Positions 34,843-43,669 are shown, counted from the stretch's first letter. The stretch: DNA of 64,000 bases from JALZKA01 sp963715405 (GCA_963715405.1 OY970239.1:1488001-1552000), one strand, 5' to 3'. Notes: generated by a model from the sequence alone, not told the origin. Program-made: numbers and translations.

Positions 34843-35307
34843 CTAGAGGAACGGCTTCGCGGTCATCACGTAGATCGTGATGATCACGAGGAGGCCGAGG
34901 AAGGCGCCGACCTTTCCGATCTGCTGGCCCAATGCCTGGGCCTCGGCCTCCTGCCCCTGCTCGAGCGCTGCGATCACACGCTTCTCCCTCGGCACGAAGT
35001 ACGCGTGCGTGAGCCCGAGGATGATGAGAATTGCGATGTTGCCCCAGTTGACGAAGAAGTCGGAGAATTCGTACGGGCCGTCAGCAGCCATGTAGTGGCC
35101 CGTGACGAGGAGGAGGACTCCACCGATCGTGACGGCGATGCGGTCCCACTTCGTCATGACGCGCACCGCTTCGATCATGGCCTGCGGACCCGCCTTTGCC
35201 GCAGCCGCCATGAAGAGGCCGTAGCCGTACGTCGGCCCGAAGGCGATGAGGAAAGCGACTACGTGTAGCCAGAGGACAACGTCGTAGAAGGCGACTGCGA
35301 TGGGCAT
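34843..35307 (-). CDS. DUF2269-like four-helix membrane protein
   Basis: 154 residues, four hydrophobic segments (about 5-28, 52-72, 82-102 and 130-150): VVLWLHVVAFLIAFGPTYGY, VTIGGVLLLVTGHYM, WGNIAILIILGLTHAYFV, IGKVGAFLGLLVIITIYV. The HVxxFLIAFGP start and pattern resemble DUF2269 proteins. A Glu/Ala-rich cytoplasmic loop separates helices three and four. Function unknown. Lies between prmA and murI on the same strand. Confidence 0.7.
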   Translation of the reverse strand: MPIAVAFYDVVLWLHVVAFLIAFGPTYGYGLFMAAAAKAGPQAMIEAVRVMTKWDRIAVTIGGVLLLVTGHYMAADGPYEFSDFFVNWGNIAILIILGLTHAYFVPREKRVIAALEQGQEAEAQALGQQIGKVGAFLGLLVIITIYVMTAKPFL

Positions 35308-35350
35308 GTACGCACCATACCCCGAGCGGAGGCTGAATCCTCCCTCTAAG

Positions 35351-36226
35351 TCAGGCGGTGAGGAGCAGCGCGGACCAGTCGCCCGAGTCGAGGCGCTCGG
35401 CTGTCCTTAGACCGTGAGGACCGAACTTGCCCGCCACATCATCTGCCTCCCCCGTGAGCAGGCCCGAGAGGATCAGCGCTTGCGGGGGTTCAGCCATGTT
35501 CGCGGCCACGTCTCGCAGGACCGGGGCAGTGAGGTTGGCGACGATCGTGGGAGCCGACGGCGGCGGGCTCGCGCGCAGGTTGATGCGCTCGAAGCTGATC
35601 TCGGCGCCGTTGAGGCTTGCGTTTTCGGCCGCGGCCTTGATCGCCGCCTCCTCGTGGTCGACGCCGAACACTGGCGAGAAGCCCAGCTTGGCCGCGACGA
35701 TCGCGAGCACGGCCGAACCGGTGCCCAGGTCGGCAAGCGCGCCTCGAGCACGCCCCTGGTCCGCGAGCCAGACGAGCATGTCGACGCACATGCGAGTCGT
35801 GGGGTGAGCGCCGGTGCCGAAAGCTTGCCCCGGGTCGATCACAATGTCAAGGCTTGACGGCTCCTCCGCTTCGCGTCCGGGGCCGTCAAGGCGGGATTCA
35901 GGACGGGCTTCATGCTTGCCTGGAGACTCTCGCCAAGACGGCCGGATCACCACGCGGCCGTCAGCCACCACGGTCGGCTCGTGAAAGTCGCGCCACCGGT
36001 CCGCCCAGTCGTCCGGGATGCGCTCGGAGGTGATCTCGACGAGGTCCTCGCCGGCAGCGGCCTCGACGTCGCCGAGATCGGGTAGCTCGCCCTCGGCGCC
36101 ATAAACCGCGTACTCGACCCAGCCGGTCCCGGACTCCTCCTCGACCCCGCCGGGTGCGAGCTGGACCAGCTCCGCCAGCACGAGCTCGGCCTGCTCCGGC
36201 CGGCAGCGCACCGCCAGGCGGATCAT
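35351..36226 (-). CDS. prmA: ribosomal protein L11 methyltransferase
   Basis: 291 residues. N-terminal L11-recognition domain, then the family signature DPGQAFGTGAHPTTRMCVDM near residue 133, SAM motif I ADLGTGSAVLAIVAAKLG near 165, acidic motif II GVDHEE, and VANLTAPVL in place of the more usual N(I/L)xxxxL motif IV. Start ATG 36226 overlaps the dnaJ stop (ATGA), the common hrcA-dnaJ-prmA arrangement. Confidence 0.92.
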   Translation of the reverse strand: MIRLAVRCRPEQAELVLAELVQLAPGGVEEESGTGWVEYAVYGAEGELPDLGDVEAAAGEDLVEITSERIPDDWADRWRDFHEPTVVADGRVVIRPSWRESPGKHEARPESRLDGPGREAEEPSSLDIVIDPGQAFGTGAHPTTRMCVDMLVWLADQGRARGALADLGTGSAVLAIVAAKLGFSPVFGVDHEEAAIKAAAENASLNGAEISFERINLRASPPPSAPTIVANLTAPVLRDVAANMAEPPQALILSGLLTGEADDVAGKFGPHGLRTAERLDSGDWSALLLTA

Positions 36227-37314
36227 CCCGCGGGGTGCGGATCGTCGAGGAGCGCGTCCAGCTCCTCGGCCGCATGGCGCTGCTTTCGGTTGAGCCTGCG
36301 CGGGATGACGACGTCCAGGATTACGATCTGATCGCCGCGGCGGCGTCCGCGGAGCGTGGGCAGGCCCTTACCCGAAAGGACGAGCTGCTGGCTTGGCTGC
36401 GCGCCCTTCGGGATCTCGAGGTCGTGCATTCCGTCGAGGGTCGGCACCTCGATCCTGCCACCGAGCATCGCCCGGGTGACGCTGATCCGAGCGGGAAAGA
36501 CGAGGTGCTCGCCGTGGCGCTCGAAGCGGTCGTCGGGCTGGACCTGCACCTCGACGTAGAGGTCGCCGGCCGGCGCGCCGGTCTCGCCCTCGTGGCCCTT
36601 GCCCGCGATGCGGATGCGCTGGCCCGACTCGATCCCGGGGGGCACGTCGACTTCGTACGTTCGCTCCTTGCGAAGCCGGCCGAGACCGTCGCAGACCTCG
36701 CACGGCTCGTCGGGGATCTTGCCCTCGCCGTTGCACGTCGGGCACGCCGATTGGCGCATCATCTGGCCGAACGGCGTGCGGGTCACCTGCTGGACGGCGC
36801 CCTCGCCGCCGCACGTCTCGCAGGTCCGGATCGGCGTACCGGGCTCGGCGCCGTTCCCCCGGCAGTGCTCGCAGCGCGTGACCGCCTGGAATGAGACCTC
36901 TCGCTGGGCGCCCGAGACGACCTCGGCGAGGTCGATGGTGACGCTCGCGGCGATGTCGCCGCCCGGGGCCGGGCCGCCGCGTCCGCCTCCGAAGCCGAAG
37001 ATGTCGCCGAAGGGGGAGTTGCCCTGCCCGAAGAGGGAGCTCAGGATGTCCTCGAGCCCTCCGGCGGCGGCCTGGGAAGCGAAGCCGTTCGAGCGAAGCC
37101 CCTCGTGACCGTAGGCGTCGTACGTGCGCCGGCGCTCGGGGTCGGAGAGGATCTCGTAGGCCTCGGCCGCCTCTTTGAACTTCTCCTCGGCCTCCGGATC
37201 GTGGCGGTTGACGTCGGGATGGAGCTCGCGCGCGAGCTTCCGGAACGCCGTTTTCAGCTCGGCGTCTTCAGCTGAGCGCTCGACGCCGAGCACCTGATAC
37301 GGATCGCGGGCCAT
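36223..37314 (-). CDS. dnaJ: chaperone DnaJ
   Basis: 363 residues, type I. J domain with LARELHPDVNRHDPEAEEKF (HPD at about 34-36), a Gly/Phe-rich linker (GNSPFGDIFGFGGGRGG), four CxxCxGxG zinc units (CEHCRGNG, CETCGGEG, CPTCNGEG, CEVCDGLG) near 140-215, and a C-terminal substrate domain. Works with DnaK, which is not in the window. Stop of hrcA lies 2 nt upstream of ATG 37314. Confidence 0.97.
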   Translation of the reverse strand: MARDPYQVLGVERSAEDAELKTAFRKLARELHPDVNRHDPEAEEKFKEAAEAYEILSDPERRRTYDAYGHEGLRSNGFASQAAAGGLEDILSSLFGQGNSPFGDIFGFGGGRGGPAPGGDIAASVTIDLAEVVSGAQREVSFQAVTRCEHCRGNGAEPGTPIRTCETCGGEGAVQQVTRTPFGQMMRQSACPTCNGEGKIPDEPCEVCDGLGRLRKERTYEVDVPPGIESGQRIRIAGKGHEGETGAPAGDLYVEVQVQPDDRFERHGEHLVFPARISVTRAMLGGRIEVPTLDGMHDLEIPKGAQPSQQLVLSGKGLPTLRGRRRGDQIVILDVVIPRRLNRKQRHAAEELDALLDDPHPAG

Positions 37315-37316
37315 CT

Positions 37317-38348
37317 CTACCTAGGCTCGTAGACCGACTCGAAGTAGCGCGAGAGCTCAGACGCCGCCTCGCGAACGGATGCGATCGCGGTCGCGTAGTC
37401 CATGCGCGTAGGCCCGAGCACGCCCACGGTGCCGAGGTTGCGATACCCCAGTCCGTAGTTGGCGCCGACCACGCTCACCGAGCGAAGCTCGGGCGCCGGG
37501 TTCTCCTCGCCGATCCAGACGAACACCGATCGCTCGTCGAGCGCGGACTGAAGCACGCGAAGGAGGTTGGCGCGACCCTCGAGGACCCCCATCAGCGATT
37601 CGACCTCGGGAAGGTCCGGCGCATGCTCGTCGGAGAGCAGCCGGGAGGCGCCGTCCACGTAGAGGTCCTCGCCGGCCCGGCGCTCGAGATCCGTGAAAGC
37701 CGCGCCGATCTCAGTCAGAAAACCGGCCTCGGCAGGCGAGAGGCTCGGATCGGCCAAGCGGTCGCCGGTCATCCGGGCTCCGAGGGCCAGGCCTGAGAGG
37801 CGCTCGTTGAGATAGCTCGACGCCCACTCGAGGAGGCCGGGATCCAGGCGGTGCTCGAAGTTGAACACGCGCTTGGCGACGGCGCCGTTGGTAGCGATGA
37901 CAACGACCATCGCGACCGAAGGCTGGAGCTGCAACACCTCAACTCGGTGAACCCGCGCGGCGCTTGGCGGAGGCGCGGTCGCGACGGCGAGGAGGTCTGT
38001 CATCTGCGACAGGGCCTGAGTGGTCTCCCGCATCGCATCCTCGACCTCCCGTCGCATGCGCGTGAGCTCGATCTCCTCGGGCGCCTCGCCGGAGTGAGCC
38101 GGAGTCGCGGCAAGAAGAGCATCGGCATAGAAGCGATAGCCGCGGTCCGTCGGGATCCGGCCAGCCGAGGTGTGCGGGTGCGTCAAATAGCCCTCTGCCT
38201 CAAGAGCGGCCAGCTCATTGCGGACGGTCGAAGCGCCCCAGGAGACATCCTCGCGCTCGGCGATCGCCCTGGACCCGATGGGCTTCCCGCAGCGCAGGTA
38301 CTCCTCAGCCACAAGCTCCAAGATCCGCTGTCGCCGCTCGGAAATCAC
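37317..38348 (-). CDS. hrcA: heat-shock transcriptional repressor HrcA
   Basis: 343 residues. N-terminal winged helix ERRQRILELVAEEYLRCGKP with GSRAIAEREDVSWGASTVRN and YLTHPHTSAGRIPTDRGYRF, followed by the GAF-like region and the conserved C-terminal YRNLGTVGVLGPTRMDYATA. Represses heat-shock operons, classically through CIRCE. Start GTG 38348. No CIRCE element is visible in the 107 nt upstream; instead a 12-bp inverted repeat of different sequence is present. Confidence 0.94.
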   Translation of the reverse strand: MISERRQRILELVAEEYLRCGKPIGSRAIAEREDVSWGASTVRNELAALEAEGYLTHPHTSAGRIPTDRGYRFYADALLAATPAHSGEAPEEIELTRMRREVEDAMRETTQALSQMTDLLAVATAPPPSAARVHRVEVLQLQPSVAMVVVIATNGAVAKRVFNFEHRLDPGLLEWASSYLNERLSGLALGARMTGDRLADPSLSPAEAGFLTEIGAAFTDLERRAGEDLYVDGASRLLSDEHAPDLPEVESLMGVLEGRANLLRVLQSALDERSVFVWIGEENPAPELRSVSVVGANYGLGYRNLGTVGVLGPTRMDYATAIASVREAASELSRYFESVYEPR

Positions 38349-38379
38349 GTTTCAAGTCTAGGCGTGGCGAAACAAGAGC

Positions 38380-38424
38380 CGAGGGAAGGAATCTGCATCC
38401 TCTATTGAACTTTTCCTTCCCTCG
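38380..38424. repeat. 45-nt palindrome upstream of hrcA, copy 2 of the CGAGNGNAGG family
   Basis: CGAGGGAAGGAA (38380-38391) pairs with TTCCTTCCCTCG (38413-38424) around a 21-nt loop. It lies between the SnoaL-like gene stop (38456) and the hrcA start (38348). It may be an operator, an mRNA processing site, a terminator without clear T-run, or a dispersed palindromic element. Confidence 0.7.
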
Positions 38425-38455
38425 ATTGGATCCCGGGCTGTGAGCCGCTCGCCGG

Positions 38456-38869
38456 CTAGTTAGAGACCTCGCGCTCGTGCGCGATCTCGAGCGCTCTGTC
38501 CTCGTCGAGCGTGAGCTCGAGGTAGGTGGCGAGACCCTCGTCGTCCACCTCCACGACTTGGCCCATCTGGTGGTCGAGCTCGATGCCGCTTTCGCGCCCC
38601 CTGCCCTTCGCGTGCACGCGTGCCACGACGTGGCGCTCGCCGACGGCTCGGACCTCCTTCAGCTCCAAGGACCACTCCTCCCACGCCTCGTCCCAGGCGC
38701 TGGACCACTCGAGGAAACCTTCATGGCCTCGGTACGTCGCGGGATTCATCCAGTCGGGCGCCCCCGCCTCGACGTCTCGCGAGTAGAACGTGAGCGCGCG
38801 CTCGATGTCGCCTGAAGCCCACGCCTCGAATCCCTCACGAAACCGCTCTTCTCGCTCCTCCGGCCTCAC
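38456..38869 (-). CDS. SnoaL/NTF2-like protein
   Basis: 137 residues, intact. FREGFEAWASGDIERALTFY at the N-terminus, HEGFLEWSSAWDEAWEEWSL near 55 and VVARVHAKGRGRESGIELDH near 90 are the standard pattern of the small NTF2-like proteins. The GTG start 38869 overlaps the stop of the preceding NTF2-like gene (GTGA). No catalytic residues assignable. Part of a lepA-NTF2-NTF2-hrcA run on the minus strand. Confidence 0.8.
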   Translation of the reverse strand: MRPEEREERFREGFEAWASGDIERALTFYSRDVEAGAPDWMNPATYRGHEGFLEWSSAWDEAWEEWSLELKEVRAVGERHVVARVHAKGRGRESGIELDHQMGQVVEVDDEGLATYLELTLDEDRALEIAHEREVSN

Positions 38870-39259
38870 AGGGCACCGACCGCCGAATCCCGGTCGGGGT
38901 GAATTTCAAAGCGAATCGCCTGTTTGCCCTCGAAGACGACGAGGAACGTGACCTCCCCCTCGACGGGCACTCCCGATCCTGCGCCGACAAGGGACTGGCC
39001 CGTGTGGACGAGGCTGGCCGACTCATCCACGTGCTCGATCTCGCGAAGCTCGATGCGCTGGTCCGACCACGCCTCGCTCCAGTCGGCCATCATCGCCCCG
39101 AAACCTTCGAGGCCCTCGAAGCTGCCCGGGTTCCCGAGGCCCTCGGCGACCCGCGAGCGCACCTGCGGATGAATGAACTCGAGCAGCCCGCGCTACGTCA
39201 GCGTCGTTGAAGGACGAGATCGCGTTGCGGATCAGCGGATCTCTCGGATTCTCGCTCAT
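38866..39259 (-). CDS. SnoaL/NTF2-like protein, frameshifted
   Basis: ATG 39259 overlaps the lepA stop (ATGA) and starts MSENPRDPLIRNAISSFNDA; a slip near 39195 leads to SRVAEGLGNPGSFEGLEGFG and then VHTGQSLVGAGSGVPVEGEV and FEGKQAIRFEIHPDRDSA. About 130 residues, again NTF2-like. Tandem with a second NTF2-like gene, which suggests duplication. Function unknown. Confidence 0.72.
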
Positions 39260-41049
39260 TGATCGAGCTCCAGCACCGCCAGGAACGCCTCTTGCGGGAC
39301 CTCCACCCGCCCCACCTGCTTCATCCGCTTCTTCCCCTTCTTCTGCTTTTCGAGCAGCTTTCGCTTTCGCGTCACGTCGCCTCCGTAGAGCTTCGCGGTC
39401 ACGTCCTTTCGAACCGCCTTGACGGTCTCGCGCGCCAAGACCCGAGAGCCGATCGCGGCCTGCACCGGAACGTCGAACTGCTGGCGCGGGATCGTCTTTC
39501 GCAGCCGCTCGACGAGGACCTTGCCGGCCTCATACGCCTTGTCGCGGTGGACGATGATCGAGAGCGCATCCACGGGGTCGCCCGCCAGGAGCACGTCGAG
39601 CTTCACGAGGTCGGACTCGGCCATCCCTGTCGGCTCGTAGTCGAGCGACGCGTATCCGGCCGTCCTGGACTTGAGCTGGTCGAAGAAGTCGAGGACGATC
39701 TCGCCAAGCGGCAGGTCGTAGCGGAGCTGGACCCGCTCGGCCGAGAGGTAGTGCATATCGACGTGCGAGCCCCGGCGCTCCTGGCAGAGCTCCATCACTG
39801 CGCCGATCTTCTCTGACGGGCAGAGAACGCTCGCGCGGATGTACGGCTCGGAGATCTTCACGATCGATCCTGGGTCCGGAAGATCGACCGGGGAGTGCAC
39901 CTCGATCACCTCGCCACCGATCATCTCGACCTCATAGCTCACGTTGGGCGTCGTCGCGAGCATCTCGAGGTCGTACTCGCGCTCGAGGCGCTCCCGCACG
40001 ATGTCCATGTGTAGTAGCCCCAAAAAGCCGCAGCGAAAGCCGAAGCCGAGCGCCTGAGACGTTTCGGGCTCATACGAGAGCGCCGCGTCGTTCAGCGAGA
40101 GCTTGTCGAGCGCCTCGCGGAGGTCCTCGTAGCGCTCGGTCTCGATCGGAAAAAGGCCGCAGAAGACCATCGGCTTCACCTCGCGGTAGCCGGGAAGCGG
40201 CTCGGATGCCGCGCTGCCGTTGATGGTGAGGGTGTCCCCCACTCGCAGCTTCGAGACGTCTTTCAGGCCGGTGATCACGTAGCCGACCTCGCCGGCCTCC
40301 ATCCCGGGCGCGGCGGTCATCTGCGGCTTGAAGAAGCCGATCTCGTCGATCTCAGCCTGAGTGCCCGTCTGCATCGCGCGGATCGCCTCGTTCTTGCGAA
40401 ACGCGCCGTCCACAGCCCGCACGTAGGCGATGACGCCGCGGTACTGGTCGAACTCGGAGTCGAAGATGAGCGCTCGGGGCTCGGCGCCGGGCTCGCCCTG
40501 AGGCGGTGGGATGCGCTTGACGATCGCTTCCAGCACCTCCAGCACGCCCTCCCCGGTCTTGGCCGAGATGTGGAGCACGTCCGCGGCGTCGCCTCCGATC
40601 AGGTCGAGGATCTCGCCCGTCACCCGCTCGGGCTCAGCACCCGGCAGATCCACCTTGTTGAGCACGGGGATGAGCTCGAGTCCCGCCTCGATCGCCGCAT
40701 ACGTGTTGGCGACCGTCTGCGCCTCGACTCCCTGCGCGGCATCGACAACGAGCAGCGCGCCCTCGCACGCAGCAAGCGAGCGCGAAACCTCGTAGGAGAA
40801 GTCGACGTGCCCCGGAGTGTCGATCAGATGCAGGTGGTAGGTCTCACCGTCGGATGCCGCGTAGTCGACGCGAACCGCCTGAGCCTTGATCGTGATGCCG
40901 CGCTCGCGCTCGAGGTCCATCGAATCGAGCATTTGCGGAACGTGCGTGCGTGCGTCGACCGAGCCGGTCAGCTCGAGGATGCGGTCGGCGAGCGTCGACT
41001 TGCCGTGGTCGATATGCGCGATGATCGAGAAGTTCCGGATGCGCTCCAT
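39256..41049 (-). CDS. lepA: elongation factor 4
   Basis: 597 residues, intact. G1 IIAHIDHGKSTLADR near residue 10, G3 DTPGH near 80, G4 NKVD near 131; domains II and III, and the LepA-specific C-terminus (PRQQFDVPVQAAIGSRVLAR, DVTAKLYGGDVTRKRKLLEK). A ribosome-associated GTPase that back-translocates or aids ribosome assembly. Start ATG 41049 lies 28 nt after the M23 gene stop; its own stop overlaps the next gene. Confidence 0.97.
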   Translation of the reverse strand: MERIRNFSIIAHIDHGKSTLADRILELTGSVDARTHVPQMLDSMDLERERGITIKAQAVRVDYAASDGETYHLHLIDTPGHVDFSYEVSRSLAACEGALLVVDAAQGVEAQTVANTYAAIEAGLELIPVLNKVDLPGAEPERVTGEILDLIGGDAADVLHISAKTGEGVLEVLEAIVKRIPPPQGEPGAEPRALIFDSEFDQYRGVIAYVRAVDGAFRKNEAIRAMQTGTQAEIDEIGFFKPQMTAAPGMEAGEVGYVITGLKDVSKLRVGDTLTINGSAASEPLPGYREVKPMVFCGLFPIETERYEDLREALDKLSLNDAALSYEPETSQALGFGFRCGFLGLLHMDIVRERLEREYDLEMLATTPNVSYEVEMIGGEVIEVHSPVDLPDPGSIVKISEPYIRASVLCPSEKIGAVMELCQERRGSHVDMHYLSAERVQLRYDLPLGEIVLDFFDQLKSRTAGYASLDYEPTGMAESDLVKLDVLLAGDPVDALSIIVHRDKAYEAGKVLVERLRKTIPRQQFDVPVQAAIGSRVLARETVKAVRKDVTAKLYGGDVTRKRKLLEKQKKGKKRMKQVGRVEVPQEAFLAVLELDQ

Positions 41050-41077
41050 GGAGGGCTGAGTATGGCGACGGGTTGCC

Positions 41078-41722
41078 CTAGAGAGGCTTCGGAATGGATT
41101 CCCAGTCCTTGAGGTCGGGCAGGGGGTCGCGTGCCTCGCCCGTCATGCCCTTGCCCTTGCGGATCTCGAAGTGCAGGTGATCGCCCGAGCAAGACCCCGT
41201 GCATCCGACGCCACCGAGCTCAGCGCCGGCATCGACCTCGTCGCCGGCCTGGTGCCGGGCCGGCTCGATCATGTGCATGTAGATATAGGTCAGGTCGCTC
41301 TCGTGGTCGTAGAGGTGGACGTAGTTGCCCTGGCCCCCGTCGGAGCCCGCCTCGACGATGACACCGTCGGTCACCGCCACGAGCGGCGTGCCGGCCGGCG
41401 CGAACATGTCGTGGCCGGAATGCACATGCCCGGTGCGGGCCGCGCCGAATGCGTTCGCGGAGGTTCCGTAGTCGACCTTGCCGATGACCGGCACGAACGG
41501 TCCGGGATTGCGACGAGCCTCGCGGGCGGCCTCTTGCTTCCGCTGCTCTCGCTTCAGTCGCGCCTCGCTCATCGCCAGCGCGGCAGGCGACCCCGGCGCA
41601 ACGACGCGCAGGGGCTCGGCAGGAGGTGGGTTCGGTGTCTCCGCGGCGATCGCGGGACTAGCCACAGCAACGGCGGCTGCAGCGGTCGCAAGAACTCGGG
41701 TTGTGGAACGCGTGAAAGCCAT
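41078..41722 (-). CDS. secreted M23 family metallopeptidase
   Basis: 214 residues, intact. Signal peptide (VLATAAAAVAVASPAIAAET), a Lys/Arg/Glu-rich helical stretch (about 50-70), and an M23/LytM domain with HSGHDMFAPAGTPL (zinc His and Asp), GGQGNYVHLYDHESDLTYIY and DHLHFEIRKG (HxH). These enzymes cut peptidoglycan cross-bridges or stem peptides. ATG 41722 follows a long structured leader with a CRP-like palindrome further upstream, so expression is probably regulated. lepA follows 28 nt after the stop. Confidence 0.9.
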   Translation of the reverse strand: MAFTRSTTRVLATAAAAVAVASPAIAAETPNPPPAEPLRVVAPGSPAALAMSEARLKREQRKQEAAREARRNPGPFVPVIGKVDYGTSANAFGAARTGHVHSGHDMFAPAGTPLVAVTDGVIVEAGSDGGQGNYVHLYDHESDLTYIYMHMIEPARHQAGDEVDAGAELGGVGCTGSCSGDHLHFEIRKGKGMTGEARDPLPDLKDWESIPKPL

Positions 41723-41750
41723 GAGTGGCGGTTACCTCTCTTGGTGTCTG

Positions 41751-41837
41751 GGCGCGGAGAGCGCCATGGGCGCCGGTCTTGGCGCCCTGAGCGCCGGGAT
41801 CGGCGCTCAAGTCCCCCGCGGCGCCTGCCTGAGGCAG
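41751..41837 (-). ncRNA. structured leader of the M23 gene: four consecutive hairpins
   Basis: In 87 nt there are four adjacent perfect stems: GGCGC/GCGCC (41751-41755 with 41761-41765), GGGCGCC/GGCGCCC (41768-41774 with 41781-41787), TGAGCGCC/GGCGCTCA (41788-41795 with 41802-41809) and CTGCC/GGCAG (41825-41829 with 41833-41837). They lie 29 nt upstream of the M23 start codon. c-di-AMP riboswitches are known upstream of wall-hydrolase genes in actinobacteria, and GGGGGAC is present here, but the ydaO consensus is not clearly met. Calling it a riboswitch would be inference. Confidence 0.45.
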
Positions 41838-41892
41838 ATCGCGAAAATGCGGGTTAGCGGAAGTACACCTTGGCTGAACCGAGTAACAAGTG

Positions 41893-41908
41893 TGTGACCG
41901 GAGTCACA
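41893..41908. promoter_or_regulatory. perfect CRP/GlxR-type operator upstream of the M23 gene
   Basis: TGTGA-CCGGAG-TCACA matches TGTGA-N6-TCACA exactly, and the symmetry extends to 9-bp arms (41890-41898 with 41903-41911). It lies 171 nt upstream of the M23 start and 47 nt past the murJ stop. Actinobacterial CRP/GlxR proteins bind this consensus and are known to control wall-remodelling genes. The palindrome could alternatively fold as a murJ terminator, but no T-run follows. Confidence 0.65.
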
Positions 41909-41955
41909 CACGCTTTCCTTGCAATCGAGCGCCCGGGTGGGCCCGCTATCGCGCG

Positions 41956-43614
41956 CTACGACTGACCGCGGAACAGGCCCATGACCTGTTTCATCTCTGG
42001 CACGCGGAGGAGAATGAGCGCCACCCCGTATGTGATCGCCCCCGCGGCCAGCGCCGCGCCCAGGGAGACGATCTGCCCCCCGAGGCCTCGGCCGAGCGCC
42101 TCGTCGAGCGCCTCCCAGGCGAAATAGGAGACGCCGGCCAGCGCTATGGCCGCCAAGAGGATTCGCGAGCCGGACCAAATCATCTGTCCAAGCTCTAAGC
42201 GTCCGAGCGCGCGGTGAAGGATCACTCCGCCGACCACCACGCTCGTGATGGTGGCGATGCTGGTCGCGGCCACGATCCCGCCCACCCCGTAAGGCTCGTA
42301 GAGAAGGAGCGCCGCGACGGCCGTGATCACGAGGTTCGCGGCGCCGACCAGAGTAGGCACCCATGGGCGCTGGAGGCTGAAGAAGGTTCGGGTCTGAAGC
42401 AGGAAGACGCCGCTAGCCGGCAGTGAGAAGGCGAACCAGAAAAGCGCCTCGGATACGAGGTCTGTCGAAGCGGCGTCGAACACGCCGCGCTCGTAGACGA
42501 GGCGCGTCATCGGCTCGGCCAGAACCAAGATCGAAGCTGCCGCGGGGACGAGGAGAAGCAGGATCTGGCGGATGCCGTTCGCCATGGTGGAGCGCAAGCG
42601 GTCGAAGTCGGCACGCGCCGCGAAGCGAGCGAGGGTCGGAAAGAGCACCGTCGCGATCGCGACCGAGAAGACGCCCTGGGGAAGCATGTAGATGCGGAAC
42701 GCCTTGTCGATCGCCGCCGGCGCCTGCTCGGAGACGAGAAACCCGATCGTGGAATTGATCAGCAGATTGATGTTGATAAGGCCGAGCGAGATCGTCACCG
42801 GCAGCATCAAAAGGAGGATGCGCCGGACGTTCGAGTCGTGCCAGTCCGCGCGGCGAAAACTCGCAACCGCGGCAAGGGCGCGGCGAAGGCCGTAAGGCGT
42901 CTTTCGCAGATCCCACACACAGATGGCGAGCTGCACCACCGTCCCGGCCAGGACCCCGATCGCGTACGCGTAGATCTGATCCTCCTCGGGGAACGCCGGC
43001 GCCAGGCCGACGAGGACCCCGATGATCACGACGTTCCAGAAGAACGGCGCGATCGCAAGCGCTCCGAACCGGTCGAAGGAGTTGAGGATCCCGACGACCA
43101 TGCCGGTCACCCCGAGAAGCAGGATGATCGGGAAGAGCAGGCGGGAGAGCGAGACGGTCAGGTCTGCCACGTCCGCGTATTCGCTCGGGACGAAGAGCGG
43201 CATGACGACGGGTGCGAGCAGGATGAAGAGAGCCGTCAGCGCGCCGAGGATGAGCGCGACCAGGAAGATGAGCGAGGACGCGAGCCGGAAGGCCTCGCGG
43301 CGGTTCCCCTGCTCGAGCTGCTCGGTGAAGACGGGCACGAACGCCGCCTGAATCGCGGCATCCGCAAACAGGCTGCGGACGAGGTTCGGCACCTGGAAGG
43401 CGATCGTGAAGGCCGACATCTGAGCCGTGACGCCGAAGTAGGACGCGGCCACGATCTCGCGCACCAGGCCGGCGATCCGCGAGAGCCCGGTCGCCGCCGA
43501 GAACATCGCCGTCGAGCGGGCAAGACGCCCGGCGCGCCTGGGCGTTCCGGGCTCTTCCACGTCCGCCATGGCCTCTCCAGGCACGGCCTCGTCGAGGTTT
43601 CGGTGCTCGCTCAC
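41956..43614 (-). CDS. murJ: lipid II flippase MurJ
   Basis: 552 residues, intact, with about 14 hydrophobic segments after a 30-residue cytoplasmic N-terminus. ATGLSRIAGLVREIVAASYF (MviN signature), QVPNLVRSLFADAAIQAAFV with the conserved Arg, and GVFSVAIATVLFPTLARFAA identify MurJ/MviN of the MOP exporter superfamily. It moves lipid-linked peptidoglycan precursor across the membrane. No kinase-like C-terminal extension (as in mycobacterial MviN). Divergent from rpsT, 55 nt apart. Confidence 0.95.
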   Translation of the reverse strand: MSEHRNLDEAVPGEAMADVEEPGTPRRAGRLARSTAMFSAATGLSRIAGLVREIVAASYFGVTAQMSAFTIAFQVPNLVRSLFADAAIQAAFVPVFTEQLEQGNRREAFRLASSLIFLVALILGALTALFILLAPVVMPLFVPSEYADVADLTVSLSRLLFPIILLLGVTGMVVGILNSFDRFGALAIAPFFWNVVIIGVLVGLAPAFPEEDQIYAYAIGVLAGTVVQLAICVWDLRKTPYGLRRALAAVASFRRADWHDSNVRRILLLMLPVTISLGLININLLINSTIGFLVSEQAPAAIDKAFRIYMLPQGVFSVAIATVLFPTLARFAARADFDRLRSTMANGIRQILLLLVPAAASILVLAEPMTRLVYERGVFDAASTDLVSEALFWFAFSLPASGVFLLQTRTFFSLQRPWVPTLVGAANLVITAVAALLLYEPYGVGGIVAATSIATITSVVVGGVILHRALGRLELGQMIWSGSRILLAAIALAGVSYFAWEALDEALGRGLGGQIVSLGAALAAGAITYGVALILLRVPEMKQVMGLFRGQS

Positions 43615-43669
43615 GCCGCTAGATGTTCGATTCGGTCGGGCTTACTCATCTACACTTCGCCGTCGCCCG

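Noticed and set aside
38349..38455. CIRCE element before hrcA
   Set aside because: The TTAGCACTC/GAGTGCTAA halves are absent; only an unrelated palindrome is there.
41751..41880. Firm assignment as a c-di-AMP (ydaO) riboswitch
   Set aside because: Only the context and a GGGGGAC piece fit; the conserved 3' core of the ydaO motif was not found.
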